NCBI GenBank assembly: GCA_947630585.1
Contig: CANRIE010000110.1
Span: 1 to 22,205, forward strand
Source of the DNA: an uncultured Bacilli bacterium
Lineage (GTDB): Bacteria; Bacillota_I; Bacilli_A; RF39; UBA660
Reading direction: 5' to 3'
Length of the DNA stretch: 22,205 nt
Under the pieces are notes generated by a model, which ran no database searches, was not told the DNA's origin, and saw nothing but the letters and a program-made list of their open reading frames with translations. The position numbers and the translations under genes were made by a program. Positions 14,168-22,205 of the stretch are shown piece after piece (position 1 is the stretch's first letter; each line of letters begins with the position of its first letter).

Positions 14168-16196
14168 ATTCTATTCCTAATGCCTTATATACGGCATCTT
14201 CTGGATTATTATAAAATGCTATATTAAACTTTGAAAATAAGTCACTAGGTACACTTGATATATCACTAGCCGATGACATTGGCAATAATATTTTTTTAGC
14301 ACCTGAATCAAAACATACTTGTAAAGTATTAGCAAGTTCTTCTACTTTACTAATTGTTCCACCAATACTCATACTACCTAATATAACTAAACTTCCTTGG
14401 ATAGGCTTTTTTAAAGCACTACTACACATTGCAACAAATGTTGCAAGAGATATATCTTTGGAAGCACCTACACCTTGTAAATCTTCAATATGTAGTAAGT
14501 AATCAACATTATCCACTTGAATGCTAGTACTTATACTTTTTTTATTGGCTCGAAAATAATTAAATGCTGTATTTAAAGCTTCTTTTGTTTCTCTATCATT
14601 ACCTATTCCAGAGACTGAAAATTTACCATGTCCACTTGGAGATTCTACTTCAATTTTATAAGTTCCTATCATTCCAGATGTTCCTCTACCTATAAAGTAA
14701 GTATGCCCTGGTTTAAGCATTCCCTCGGGAATAAGTTTTCCACCACCATTTTCTGGTACAGACACAAATTTTTCTTCCATACTTTCTAAATCAATATAAG
14801 AAAAATGAACATCATAAAATTCCATACCACCAATTTTTTTTAATTGTTCTTTTACACGTCTTCTTCCTACTAAGGCATAGACAAGTATCTCTTCTAATTC
14901 TTCTTTAGTATATTCACCACTTGGATATAGCAATTTAACTAACCCTGAAACTGTTTTTCTAACTGCTATAACATCTCTTTGATTTAAGTTATTTCCTAAT
15001 TTAAAATATTTATCAAGTGAATCTGAAAAAGTTCTCTTTCGCATTTCTCTAAAATATTCTGATAAATAATCCGTAATAAATCCATATTCATCAGTTATTA
15101 ACTCTGGCCTCATTTTAGGAATTTCCCATCCTGGAAGATAAAAGTGCATTCTATCAAAGAACGCCGAATCATTAGCCATCTCTTTGGGGAATGGTTCAAA
15201 TAAATGAGATGTTTTTAGTAATACTTCAACACTTTGATTAATATTTCCAACAAAAACCATAGAAGCATTAGCATTTTTTTCCTCTTTTCCTCTAGCAAAA
15301 GAACCTGATGCCATATAATCTTTCATTATTTGAATTCCATCTTTATCTTTAAAGGTAATTCCAGCTACTTCATCAAAAGCAACACAATCCCACATTCCAA
15401 CTAAGCCTATCTTCTTTTGACTCATGTTATAAAATAAATTAGCAACCGTTGTTTGTCCACCTGACACTAAAATACTATTAGGAGATATTTCTTTATAAAT
15501 ATGTGATTTTCCAGTTCCTCTTGGACCAAGTTCACATAGATTATAATTATTTTCTACAAGTGGTACTGCTCTTTCAAGAAAATGCCACTTTTGTATTTTG
15601 GTAAGTTTAGATGCCTCTATTCCCATCGAACGAATTAAAATATCAATCCATTCTTCTTTTGTAAAATGCTTTCTTCCCTCAAATAACCCCGTTAAATCCA
15701 TATTTGGAAGTTGAATGGGATCAAGATTTGCTATCTTAAAGGGTTTTCTATATTTATCTTGATCATCAAAATTATAACTTACTTTAATAATACACCATAT
15801 ACCACCAACTAAAAGTTTTTCATATTTTTTAACAAATTCTTCACTTATAGAAGCATCTTTTATTCCTAAATTAGAAAACTCTGCTTCGTATAAATCTAGT
15901 TTTTCATTAAGTTTAACTGTTACTTTATCTATAATTGTATAAATACCTTTTTCTTTTATTTTCGATTTTATTTTTTCAGCTTCATCGGGTCTTACAAAGT
16001 TATCTGCCAATATTTTCTTAACTGTTTCTACACCATCAAGAATAGCATTTTCATCGTTCGTTGCACAATACATTCCAAGTAAGTATTCAAGAACATAAAC
16101 TGGTACATTGGCTCCCTCTTTAATTTTTTTAGTTAAATCTTTTCTTACAACTTTTCCAGCAAAATATTTATTTAATTTTTCATTAAGTTCATCCAT
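14166..16196 (-). CDS. brxL: BREX protein BrxL (Lon-like AAA+ protein)
   Basis: This is a 676-aa BREX type 1 component. The N-terminus (MDELNEKLNKYFAGKVVRKDL) is typical of BrxL. An AAA+ domain has Walker A GPRGTGKS near 222-229 and Walker B WDCVAFDEV near 268-276. The C-terminal Lon-protease-like domain has a candidate Ser in GASKD (about 579) and a Lys in GTISKVEE (about 617), spaced like the Lon Ser-Lys dyad. Known BrxL proteins form ring oligomers that bind DNA and are needed for phage exclusion. AGGAGG lies seven bases upstream of the ATG and overlaps the pglZ stop region, with an 11-base gap. It is the last gene of the BREX operon. Confidence 0.95.
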   Translation of the reverse strand: MDELNEKLNKYFAGKVVRKDLTKKIKEGANVPVYVLEYLLGMYCATNDENAILDGVETVKKILADNFVRPDEAEKIKSKIKEKGIYTIIDKVTVKLNEKLDLYEAEFSNLGIKDASISEEFVKKYEKLLVGGIWCIIKVSYNFDDQDKYRKPFKIANLDPIQLPNMDLTGLFEGRKHFTKEEWIDILIRSMGIEASKLTKIQKWHFLERAVPLVENNYNLCELGPRGTGKSHIYKEISPNSILVSGGQTTVANLFYNMSQKKIGLVGMWDCVAFDEVAGITFKDKDGIQIMKDYMASGSFARGKEEKNANASMVFVGNINQSVEVLLKTSHLFEPFPKEMANDSAFFDRMHFYLPGWEIPKMRPELITDEYGFITDYLSEYFREMRKRTFSDSLDKYFKLGNNLNQRDVIAVRKTVSGLVKLLYPSGEYTKEELEEILVYALVGRRRVKEQLKKIGGMEFYDVHFSYIDLESMEEKFVSVPENGGGKLIPEGMLKPGHTYFIGRGTSGMIGTYKIEVESPSGHGKFSVSGIGNDRETKEALNTAFNYFRANKKSISTSIQVDNVDYLLHIEDLQGVGASKDISLATFVAMCSSALKKPIQGSLVILGSMSIGGTISKVEELANTLQVCFDSGAKKILLPMSSASDISSVPSDLFSKFNIAFYNNPEDAVYKALGIE

Positions 16197-16207
16197 TACT
16201 TACCTCC

Positions 16208-18751
16208 TCAAAAATCAAAATTATTTATAATTGCAATATCAATATAAAATTTAATTCTATTTGTTTCAATGCCAGTTTCTTCATCTATAATTACTAAATA
16301 ATAAGGTTTGGTTCTATCATATTCAATATTTTTAAAAACAAATTTTTCTTTAAAGAAACGATTTTTTACTTCGGTATTCTCATAATTTGCTATAATAGTG
16401 CATTCATCTGATACCCTATTTCCATCTTCATCTTCAAAATGTAATAAGTATCTACAAGGCTTATTATTTTCATCTATATTACTATCTTGTAAAAATTCTA
16501 AATAAGTAATAGCATTTGTAATTTTAGTAGTAAGGCCACTATAAGTAATACCGACCTTTTTACTATCATCACTTGTTCTTGTTGATTTAAAGTCGATAAC
16601 TGGAATAATTATTTCTTGAGGAAGTATTCCCCCATGAACATAATTTATACCACTTCCTTGTCTTGCAAATATAATATTACCTCTAGGAATATTTACATAA
16701 CCACTATTACTACCAAAAATATAATCAAGATTGATAGATAATATTCCCTCTTCATTTAAAATATTATCTGAATATGAATATCTAGTTTTTAATATAGTTG
16801 CATCTGTAAGTTTACTAGTTTTTTCATAACTTTCTAATTTTCCTCTTTTATAAAAGAAACCATGATCAGCAGTTATAAATGCATTTATTCCACTAAAAGT
16901 TGTATGTAAATCTTTGATTAACTTCTCAAGTTCATTTATTGCTTTACAACAAGATGCAAATATTGTATTTTCATTATGCTCTCCAGCATTATCTATAGTA
17001 TTATGATAAATATAAACGATCTTCTTACCAGAAAATACTTTTTTCCATTCAAGTTTAGTCATTTCATATAAATCATCATACTTTATAGCAATAGAATCGG
17101 GATTTTCTTTTTTTAATATTAATTCTCTATCACTAAGACTAGATGAAGATACCCCATCAACTAAAATATCATCACTCTCTTTAACTCTTCTTAATTCTTT
17201 ATTTGGTAATAATGCTGCCATACCAAGTTTAGTATATGATGGTACTAATCCTTGCATATATTTTATATCTGACTTACTAGCAAATAATTTTAATCGATTA
17301 TTTAATTCTTTAGCACATTCATATCTAAAAGCATCTGAAATTATAACAATAATTCTATCTTTCTTATCAGCAAATGGCTTAATATAATTTTTATAAAAAT
17401 CTTTTTGTAATGTCATACGATTAGAATCATATTTACTCATATTTTCTATCATATCACTCCATTTAATTGATAATTCACTCATAAAATCATTTACATAAAT
17501 ATTCTCTATTTTATCCTTTAAATTGATAAATATATCTTTATCTTCTATATTATCATAGTAAAAGTAAAATTTTCTATATAATGTATCTATTTCACTAAAT
17601 ACTTCTGTATAATTTTTGGCAAATATATCAATATCTTCAATTTTTATTTTATCTTCTATTTCTTTAATATGCTCAAAGAATGTTATTGAAGTTTTTAATA
17701 AGTTATACTCATTTTCTAATTTATCAAACCAATATTTACTTTCTCTTATATCAATATAGTTAGAATATAAATCATATTCTCGTACACCATTAAATAGTTT
17801 ATCAGCAATATATTTTATTACATATCTATCTATACTTTCAAAAGCATCACTTAAAATATAATCATCTATTTCCATTGATTGTAATAATTCATTTATTCCA
17901 AATTCTGTTTCTATTTTTTTTGACAATCCTTCGAAATAAGATTTCATAGTCTTATCTCTCATTAAATTATTTAAGAAAACACATATATTAGTTGTTTTTT
18001 TAGTAAGTATATATTTACTATATCTATTTGCTTTCTTGGGATCTTTTAAACTTGCCCAAAAATAAGTAAATACTAATGACTTATATATTTCTATTAAATC
18101 TTTATAAGATTTAATATCTGATCCAAAATTATTATTAAATAGTTCTACTATAAATTCTTCGTTTCCATATTTAAATAATTCTTCATACTTCTTTCCATCT
18201 TCAAAATAAAATCTAATAATTTCTTTTAAAATATCATCTTCATTAATAGATTTAATATTAAGCATTATTGCTGTAATAATTAAATCTATATTGTCAGTAT
18301 TCTTTTGGTCAATATCAAAGTTTTTAAATTCTGCTTCTCTTTTCTTATTTCCAAAAAACTTTGAATTTTTTTTAATAACATTTCTTTCTTCATCTGTTAA
18401 ACCTAAATTTTTTAATCTCATTGTAGTTGCATCCGGATTAAATAATAAATCACTATTTGCAGTTTCTAAATCTAATAAATCATTATCTATACCATTTTTT
18501 CTTTCAAAAGGAAGATAGATAATAATATTTTTATTAAGTTCTTCTTTTTCTATATGGTATCTAATCCAAAAACTATTGTTATCATATTTTAATATTTCAG
18601 TATTATAAAGCTCTAATTCATTAATAAGATCAAGATATTCTTCTTTAGAATCATACCAAAATATTATCTTCCTAATTCTTTTTCTTTCATTATCTTTTGA
18701 AAAATCACCATTTAAAGTATCTTTTAATAGTTCTTTTACTTCATCAAACAT
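16208..18751 (-). CDS. pglZ: BREX protein PglZ (alkaline-phosphatase superfamily)
   Basis: This is an 847-aa core protein of BREX. The PglZ domain contains IVIISDAFRYECAKEL at about 462-478, which provides the metal-binding Asp of the phosphatase superfamily. Further on are YMQGLVPSYTKLGMAALLPN, ITADHGFFYKRG near 624-635 with the second metal-site Asp-His, and YVHGGILPQEIIIPV. A C-terminal beta domain completes the protein, and the length is normal for type 1 BREX. AGGAGG precedes the ATG at 18751. The gene overlaps the upstream membrane-protein gene by 16 bases, and brxL follows after 11 bases, so all are one transcript. It is needed for both host DNA methylation and phage defence in studied systems. 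Confidence 0.95.
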   Translation of the reverse strand: MFDEVKELLKDTLNGDFSKDNERKRIRKIIFWYDSKEEYLDLINELELYNTEILKYDNNSFWIRYHIEKEELNKNIIIYLPFERKNGIDNDLLDLETANSDLLFNPDATTMRLKNLGLTDEERNVIKKNSKFFGNKKREAEFKNFDIDQKNTDNIDLIITAIMLNIKSINEDDILKEIIRFYFEDGKKYEELFKYGNEEFIVELFNNNFGSDIKSYKDLIEIYKSLVFTYFWASLKDPKKANRYSKYILTKKTTNICVFLNNLMRDKTMKSYFEGLSKKIETEFGINELLQSMEIDDYILSDAFESIDRYVIKYIADKLFNGVREYDLYSNYIDIRESKYWFDKLENEYNLLKTSITFFEHIKEIEDKIKIEDIDIFAKNYTEVFSEIDTLYRKFYFYYDNIEDKDIFINLKDKIENIYVNDFMSELSIKWSDMIENMSKYDSNRMTLQKDFYKNYIKPFADKKDRIIVIISDAFRYECAKELNNRLKLFASKSDIKYMQGLVPSYTKLGMAALLPNKELRRVKESDDILVDGVSSSSLSDRELILKKENPDSIAIKYDDLYEMTKLEWKKVFSGKKIVYIYHNTIDNAGEHNENTIFASCCKAINELEKLIKDLHTTFSGINAFITADHGFFYKRGKLESYEKTSKLTDATILKTRYSYSDNILNEEGILSINLDYIFGSNSGYVNIPRGNIIFARQGSGINYVHGGILPQEIIIPVIDFKSTRTSDDSKKVGITYSGLTTKITNAITYLEFLQDSNIDENNKPCRYLLHFEDEDGNRVSDECTIIANYENTEVKNRFFKEKFVFKNIEYDRTKPYYLVIIDEETGIETNRIKFYIDIAIINNFDF

Positions 18752-19140
18752 AATCTAACCTCCTCTTTCCACTCATTATAAACTTCTACTATATTATTAT
18801 ATTTACAATTCTTATCATTTAATTTTCCCACATTTTGCATATTCTTATTTTCAAATATTTCACATATTTCATAATAATAATCTTTTTTAAATCTTTTTTT
18901 ATCAACTTTTCTATCTAAATATAGAGCACAAGCTTTATCATATGCATTAAGTTCTTCCTCTATCAAGTTATTAATTTTTAAGTCTTTCGTTTGTTTATTA
19001 ATTTTTTGTTTTTTTTCATCTATCATTTTTTTTATTTCTAATTCAACTTGAGCATTATTTTTTTGATTAGTTATATATAATGTAAAAAGAGATAGAATAA
19101 AAGATAAAATTGAAATCGAAATTGCAATCCAATCTGTCAT
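18736..19140 (-). CDS. 134-aa single-pass membrane protein inside the BREX operon
   Basis: A single hydrophobic helix at residues 4-23 (WIAISISILSFILSLFTLYI) is followed by a Lys/Glu-rich coiled-coil-like region (27-65). A soluble part contains ELNAYDKACALYLDRKVDKKRFKKDYY. Membrane-anchored proteins with this helical C-terminal pattern (DUF4760-like) occur in several defence loci. That assignment is tentative. The ATG directly follows the TAA of the Asn-rich ORF, and its end overlaps pglZ by 16 bases. It is not one of the six core BREX type 1 genes. It might tether the complex to the membrane or act as an accessory effector, which is inference. Confidence 0.8.
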   Translation of the reverse strand: MTDWIAISISILSFILSLFTLYITNQKNNAQVELEIKKMIDEKKQKINKQTKDLKINNLIEEELNAYDKACALYLDRKVDKKRFKKDYYYEICEIFENKNMQNVGKLNDKNCKYNNIVEVYNEWKEEVRLCLMK

Positions 19141-19311
19141 TTAATTTTTTTCTCCTTTTTGTTGATTATTATTTTTGGAATTGTTTTTCTCTTTTTCTTT
19201 TAAAAGACTTATTGTTTTTAAATGATTAGAATTGTCCTGGGAATATTTTTCAATTTGAGGTATAAAATTATCTTGATTTTTTATATTTGAATTATTTTCA
19301 TTATTATTCAT
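19141..19311 (-). CDS. 56-aa Asn/Lys-rich small protein between pglX and the membrane gene
   Basis: The frame begins MNNNENNSNIKNQ and ends QQKGEKN. It contains about 17 Asn and is predicted to be disordered, apart from a possible short helix around residues 31-43 (LKTISLLKEKEKN). A perfect AGGAGG lies six or seven bases upstream of the ATG. Its TAA is followed immediately by the ATG of the membrane protein, whose ribosome binding site (AAGGAG) is inside this ORF. These junctions argue for real translation and coupling. No family is recognised. It could be a regulatory leader that opens the downstream start, or a small BREX accessory protein. Confidence 0.65.
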   Translation of the reverse strand: MNNNENNSNIKNQDNFIPQIEKYSQDNSNHLKTISLLKEKEKNNSKNNNQQKGEKN

Positions 19312-19325
19312 TTTAAACCTCCTCT

Positions 19326-22205
19326 TTATTTAATTTTTGCTAATATATCTTTAAACTTTTCATAGTTTTCTTTAACACCATCATCTAAATCTATACTAAT
19401 TTTTTGATTAGCAATATGTGCTATCTTTTCATCATACTCTTTAATTTCTTGTAGTTTAGCATTTAAATCTGTTTTTTTATTTTCTGCTATTTTTTTATCT
19501 GTCATTGATAAATCCGTTGTAAGTCTATCTTTAACATCTGATAATAATTTTTCATAAGTTGTTTGCATTTTATGTAAATAATCTAATCTTACTTTTGGTA
19601 CTAGATTTTCATTATATCTATGCATATAAATAAGTGCTTTAAATCCATTTTTCTTGCCACTATCAAATAACCAATATATAGGTCGTTTTTGATATGTTTT
19701 TATATGATCGTTATAAAAATCATTTAAGAAATATCTTCTTATTGTATCTTCACTTGTTTCGGTTCCTTTTTTTCCTAATGTTTCTGCTATAAATTCAAGA
19801 TTTTCATTAAACGATTCTTGGCCATATACAACTTTTACAAACTCTTTAAATCTTTCCACTATATCATCTTTAAAATAAGCTTGATCTGTTATTGGAATAA
19901 CATTATCTAAATCGGCTTTAAATAATTTATATCTCTCAATATCAAAATCTCCCCCTGCAAAAACAAGTCCATCTTCATCTAATGAATATCTCCCAAACAT
20001 ACAACCAACTGCATAACTTATTAATTCTTTTATAAGGGTTTTCGTTTCACAATCATTATAAGTAATATCGTACATTAAATTATCACTTTTATCATTGTTA
20101 TAAAGTTTATTAATTATATTATTAATATTTCTTTCATTTTCTAGTAGTTTTTCCTTGTTTTCCTTAACTATTAAGTGATAATTATTAATATTTTGTTCTA
20201 TATTTACTTTTTGCAAAAATGGTAATTTTGTAAAATTCCAACTATTCTCCTTAGAATCCCAATCGTATTTAGCTATTTTTATATTTTCATCTACTAAATC
20301 AATAATCCTTGCTTTTTGGTTATCTTCAATATTAGGTATTGGCAATAATGCAACATTTTCTACTTGATAGTTCATAGTAGGATTTATTATTTTTAGTATT
20401 TCTATTCCCATTGAACTACTTATTATTGATTGATAATATTTTAAATCATTAGTATTACAGAAAATCCCAGATCCAGCTACATCCCATAAAAATCCATTTG
20501 GAAAATACCTTGTTGCTAATATAGATGTTGTTATGTATGACCATGAAATATATTCATTCAAATAAAATTGACTAAATCCTGCTTTTCCTCTTGTCTTATC
20601 GTTTGGTCCATTTTGCCAATCAATAACATAATCTTGATTGCCATACCATTTTCTATAACCACCTCCTTTATTATAAGGAATCCATTTTTGCTTATTTGTA
20701 TCAAAATCAAATTTTTCTTTATCAAATGCTATTTTATTTTTATCTACTTCCCACCATAATCTCAAAAACTTATTATTATCTCCTGTAATTATTCCCTGAA
20801 ACATATTTACTAGTTTATTTAATGATGTGAATTTTTCAAAAGCTTCATATATAGTTTTATCTACCCAATATGCAATAGGTTTTCCTGGTATTTTACTAAA
20901 ATTTGTGCTATCAAACATATAATGAATATTATTATCATCACTATTAATTGCCTTTAAGTATTCAATTTCTTTATCTTTTGAGTTTGTGAAATTCAAAAGT
21001 CTATAATAACTACCTTTTATATCCTCGGTACTATTTTTTACAACAAAAGCAGTAGTCTGAACCACTTCTCCACCTATTTTTTCAAATGCTCTCGGTCCAA
21101 GATGACACATTGTTATAATTGAATAATTATTTAATACCTTTTCTCGCATTTGTTCAAAACTAGAAAGAAACATCCATCCATGTTGATTTATCATTCCCAT
21201 AAGACCATTTGTTTTTAAAATATTCAAATTCATAAAACATGCATATAAGTCCGTTTTGCTTTCTCTATAGTACAATTTTAAGTACTCTTTAATATTGTTT
21301 GTCATTCCATTATTATTCATATATGGTGGATTGGTTACATATATATCATATTTTTCAGAAAGCATTTTGGCTGCATTTATTATGGGAAAAAGTCTTTCTT
21401 TTAATTCTATTCCAAAAATAGTATTATCATTTTCTATGTAACTTTCGAGTTCTGAATAATCTTCAGGTTCTATTTTAAGTAATGATCCTATTTCCTTTGC
21501 GTTCTTAAATTCTTTTACAAGTTTTTTTGCAACTTTTCTAGATTTTTCATTTATAATACTCTCTATTAAAGAATCGCTAATATTATTTGAATCTTGGATG
21601 CTTATTATATTCAATTTTTTCGTTATATCTTTATTAAAAATATTTTTATCAAGTTTCCTTGCTTTTAATAATATAGCTAAAACTGATAATTGTCCTGCTC
21701 TATCATCTATATCAATACCATATATATTGTTTTCAAGTATAAGAGAAGGAATGTCATTCTTGTTATACCCATAATTTGTATATATTTGATAAAAAATTTC
21801 AAATGCATAAACCAAAATATGCCCACTCCCACAACATGGATCAATAAATTTTAAACTTTCAATATTTACATTACGATTATTTAATTTTTCTGCATTTTTA
21901 TCATAATATTTAAAACATTTTAGTTTTTCTTCATTCATATCATTTGATACGTATCTTAACAAAGTATTTTCTACCAAATATTTTACAATCCAATCAGGTG
22001 TAAAAAGTTGAGTAACATATGCAATTTCATTTTTTTTATAAGCCCTACTTTCATGCATAACTCTATCTTTTTCAGTTTGATTATAGTATTGATATAACCA
22101 TCCTATTATTTCTACTTGATTATAATTTTCTTCTGGAACATCTTTTATAACTTTTGTTATAAATCCAGTATCATTAAGTAAATTATCTGGTATTAAAATA
22201 TCAAT
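19326..22205 (-). CDS. pglX: BREX adenine-specific DNA methyltransferase PglX (5' end beyond window)
   Basis: The visible part is 959 codons. The frame is open to the edge and upstream of its first ATG (22058) encodes DILIPDNLLND and EIIGWLYQYY, both typical PglX segments, so the true start is outside. Methyltransferase motif I is DPCCGSGH at about 122-129 of the visible part. Motif IV, NPPY, is at about 292-295, the class that methylates the N6 of adenine. The C-terminal half is the large target-recognition and BREX-specific region (for example AYWVDKTIYEAFEKF). The full length is usually about 1,200 aa, so about 200-250 residues are missing. No phase-variable homopolymer is seen. It modifies host DNA to mark self. 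Confidence 0.95.
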   Translation of the reverse strand: MDILIPDNLLNDTGFITKVIKDVPEENYNQVEIIGWLYQYYNQTEKDRVMHESRAYKKNEIAYVTQLFTPDWIVKYLVENTLLRYVSNDMNEEKLKCFKYYDKNAEKLNNRNVNIESLKFIDPCCGSGHILVYAFEIFYQIYTNYGYNKNDIPSLILENNIYGIDIDDRAGQLSVLAILLKARKLDKNIFNKDITKKLNIISIQDSNNISDSLIESIINEKSRKVAKKLVKEFKNAKEIGSLLKIEPEDYSELESYIENDNTIFGIELKERLFPIINAAKMLSEKYDIYVTNPPYMNNNGMTNNIKEYLKLYYRESKTDLYACFMNLNILKTNGLMGMINQHGWMFLSSFEQMREKVLNNYSIITMCHLGPRAFEKIGGEVVQTTAFVVKNSTEDIKGSYYRLLNFTNSKDKEIEYLKAINSDDNNIHYMFDSTNFSKIPGKPIAYWVDKTIYEAFEKFTSLNKLVNMFQGIITGDNNKFLRLWWEVDKNKIAFDKEKFDFDTNKQKWIPYNKGGGYRKWYGNQDYVIDWQNGPNDKTRGKAGFSQFYLNEYISWSYITTSILATRYFPNGFLWDVAGSGIFCNTNDLKYYQSIISSSMGIEILKIINPTMNYQVENVALLPIPNIEDNQKARIIDLVDENIKIAKYDWDSKENSWNFTKLPFLQKVNIEQNINNYHLIVKENKEKLLENERNINNIINKLYNNDKSDNLMYDITYNDCETKTLIKELISYAVGCMFGRYSLDEDGLVFAGGDFDIERYKLFKADLDNVIPITDQAYFKDDIVERFKEFVKVVYGQESFNENLEFIAETLGKKGTETSEDTIRRYFLNDFYNDHIKTYQKRPIYWLFDSGKKNGFKALIYMHRYNENLVPKVRLDYLHKMQTTYEKLLSDVKDRLTTDLSMTDKKIAENKKTDLNAKLQEIKEYDEKIAHIANQKISIDLDDGVKENYEKFKDILAKIK

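Noticed and set aside
18291..18518. Open frame antisense to pglZ
   Set aside because: It is a shadow of an AT-rich coding sequence with no recognisable motif or signal.
1..22205. CRISPR arrays, tRNA or rRNA genes, insertion sequences
   Set aside because: No regularly spaced direct repeats, cloverleaf, rRNA-like segment, transposase or integrase was seen by eye. Short degenerate elements could be missed.
19326..22205. Phase-variable tract in pglX
   Set aside because: Known phase-variable pglX genes carry G runs. Only ordinary A/T-rich stretches are visible here and the frame is intact.

Overview
The window is AT-rich and uses the standard code: TGG encodes Trp, and TGA is used as a stop in hrcA and pglZ. 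It carries consensus sigma-A promoters, AGGAGG ribosome binding sites, U-tract terminators and an HrcA/CIRCE heat-shock operon. This fits a low-GC Bacillota or deep Bacilli/Mollicutes-related lineage, possibly an uncultured gut bacterium. The lineage is an inference.

Layout. Positions 1-720 (minus strand) hold three tiny consecutive units, each with its own promoter and intrinsic terminator: a candidate structured RNA (563-718), a 22-codon ORF containing an 8-G tract (395-463), and a 47-aa membrane peptide (78-221). Positions 777-1920 (minus) carry a RelA/SpoT-like protein translationally coupled to a small unknown protein. A divergent DUF192 gene follows (1989-2303, plus). Positions 2324-8963 (minus) form the chaperone operon hrcA-grpE-(71-aa ORF)-dnaK-pepF-dnaJ, driven by a perfect TTGACA-N17-TATAAT promoter placed between two CIRCE-like operators. 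On the plus strand are purine nucleoside phosphorylase (9117-9929) and a collagen-like surface protein with 90-bp tandem repeats (10036-10818).

Positions 10845-13900 (minus) form a tight four-gene cluster: a MazF/PemK-like N-terminal domain protein with a duplicated module, an unknown protein whose reading frame is open upstream of its only ATG, a SWIM zinc-finger protein, and a DUF1810 protein. Positions 14166-22205 (minus) are the distal half of a type 1 BREX phage-defence operon: pglX (5' end beyond the window), an Asn-rich 56-aa ORF, a 134-aa single-pass membrane protein, pglZ and brxL. brxA, brxB and brxC would be expected beyond the right edge. Between brxL and the MazF-like gene is a divergent promoter region with a perfect 10-bp inverted repeat, plus a plus-strand terminator that serves no visible gene and suggests a small RNA converging on brxL.

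How the parts work together. The heat-shock genes form one HrcA-regulated transcript. In BREX, PglX methylates or marks host DNA, while PglZ and BrxL belong to the machinery that blocks phage replication. The two extra small genes sit inside the BREX operon with stop-start junctions or overlaps, so they are probably co-translated with it. The most novel items are the structured RNA at 563-718, the G-tract micro-ORF, the Asn-rich ORF inside BREX, and the promoter/sRNA region beside brxL.
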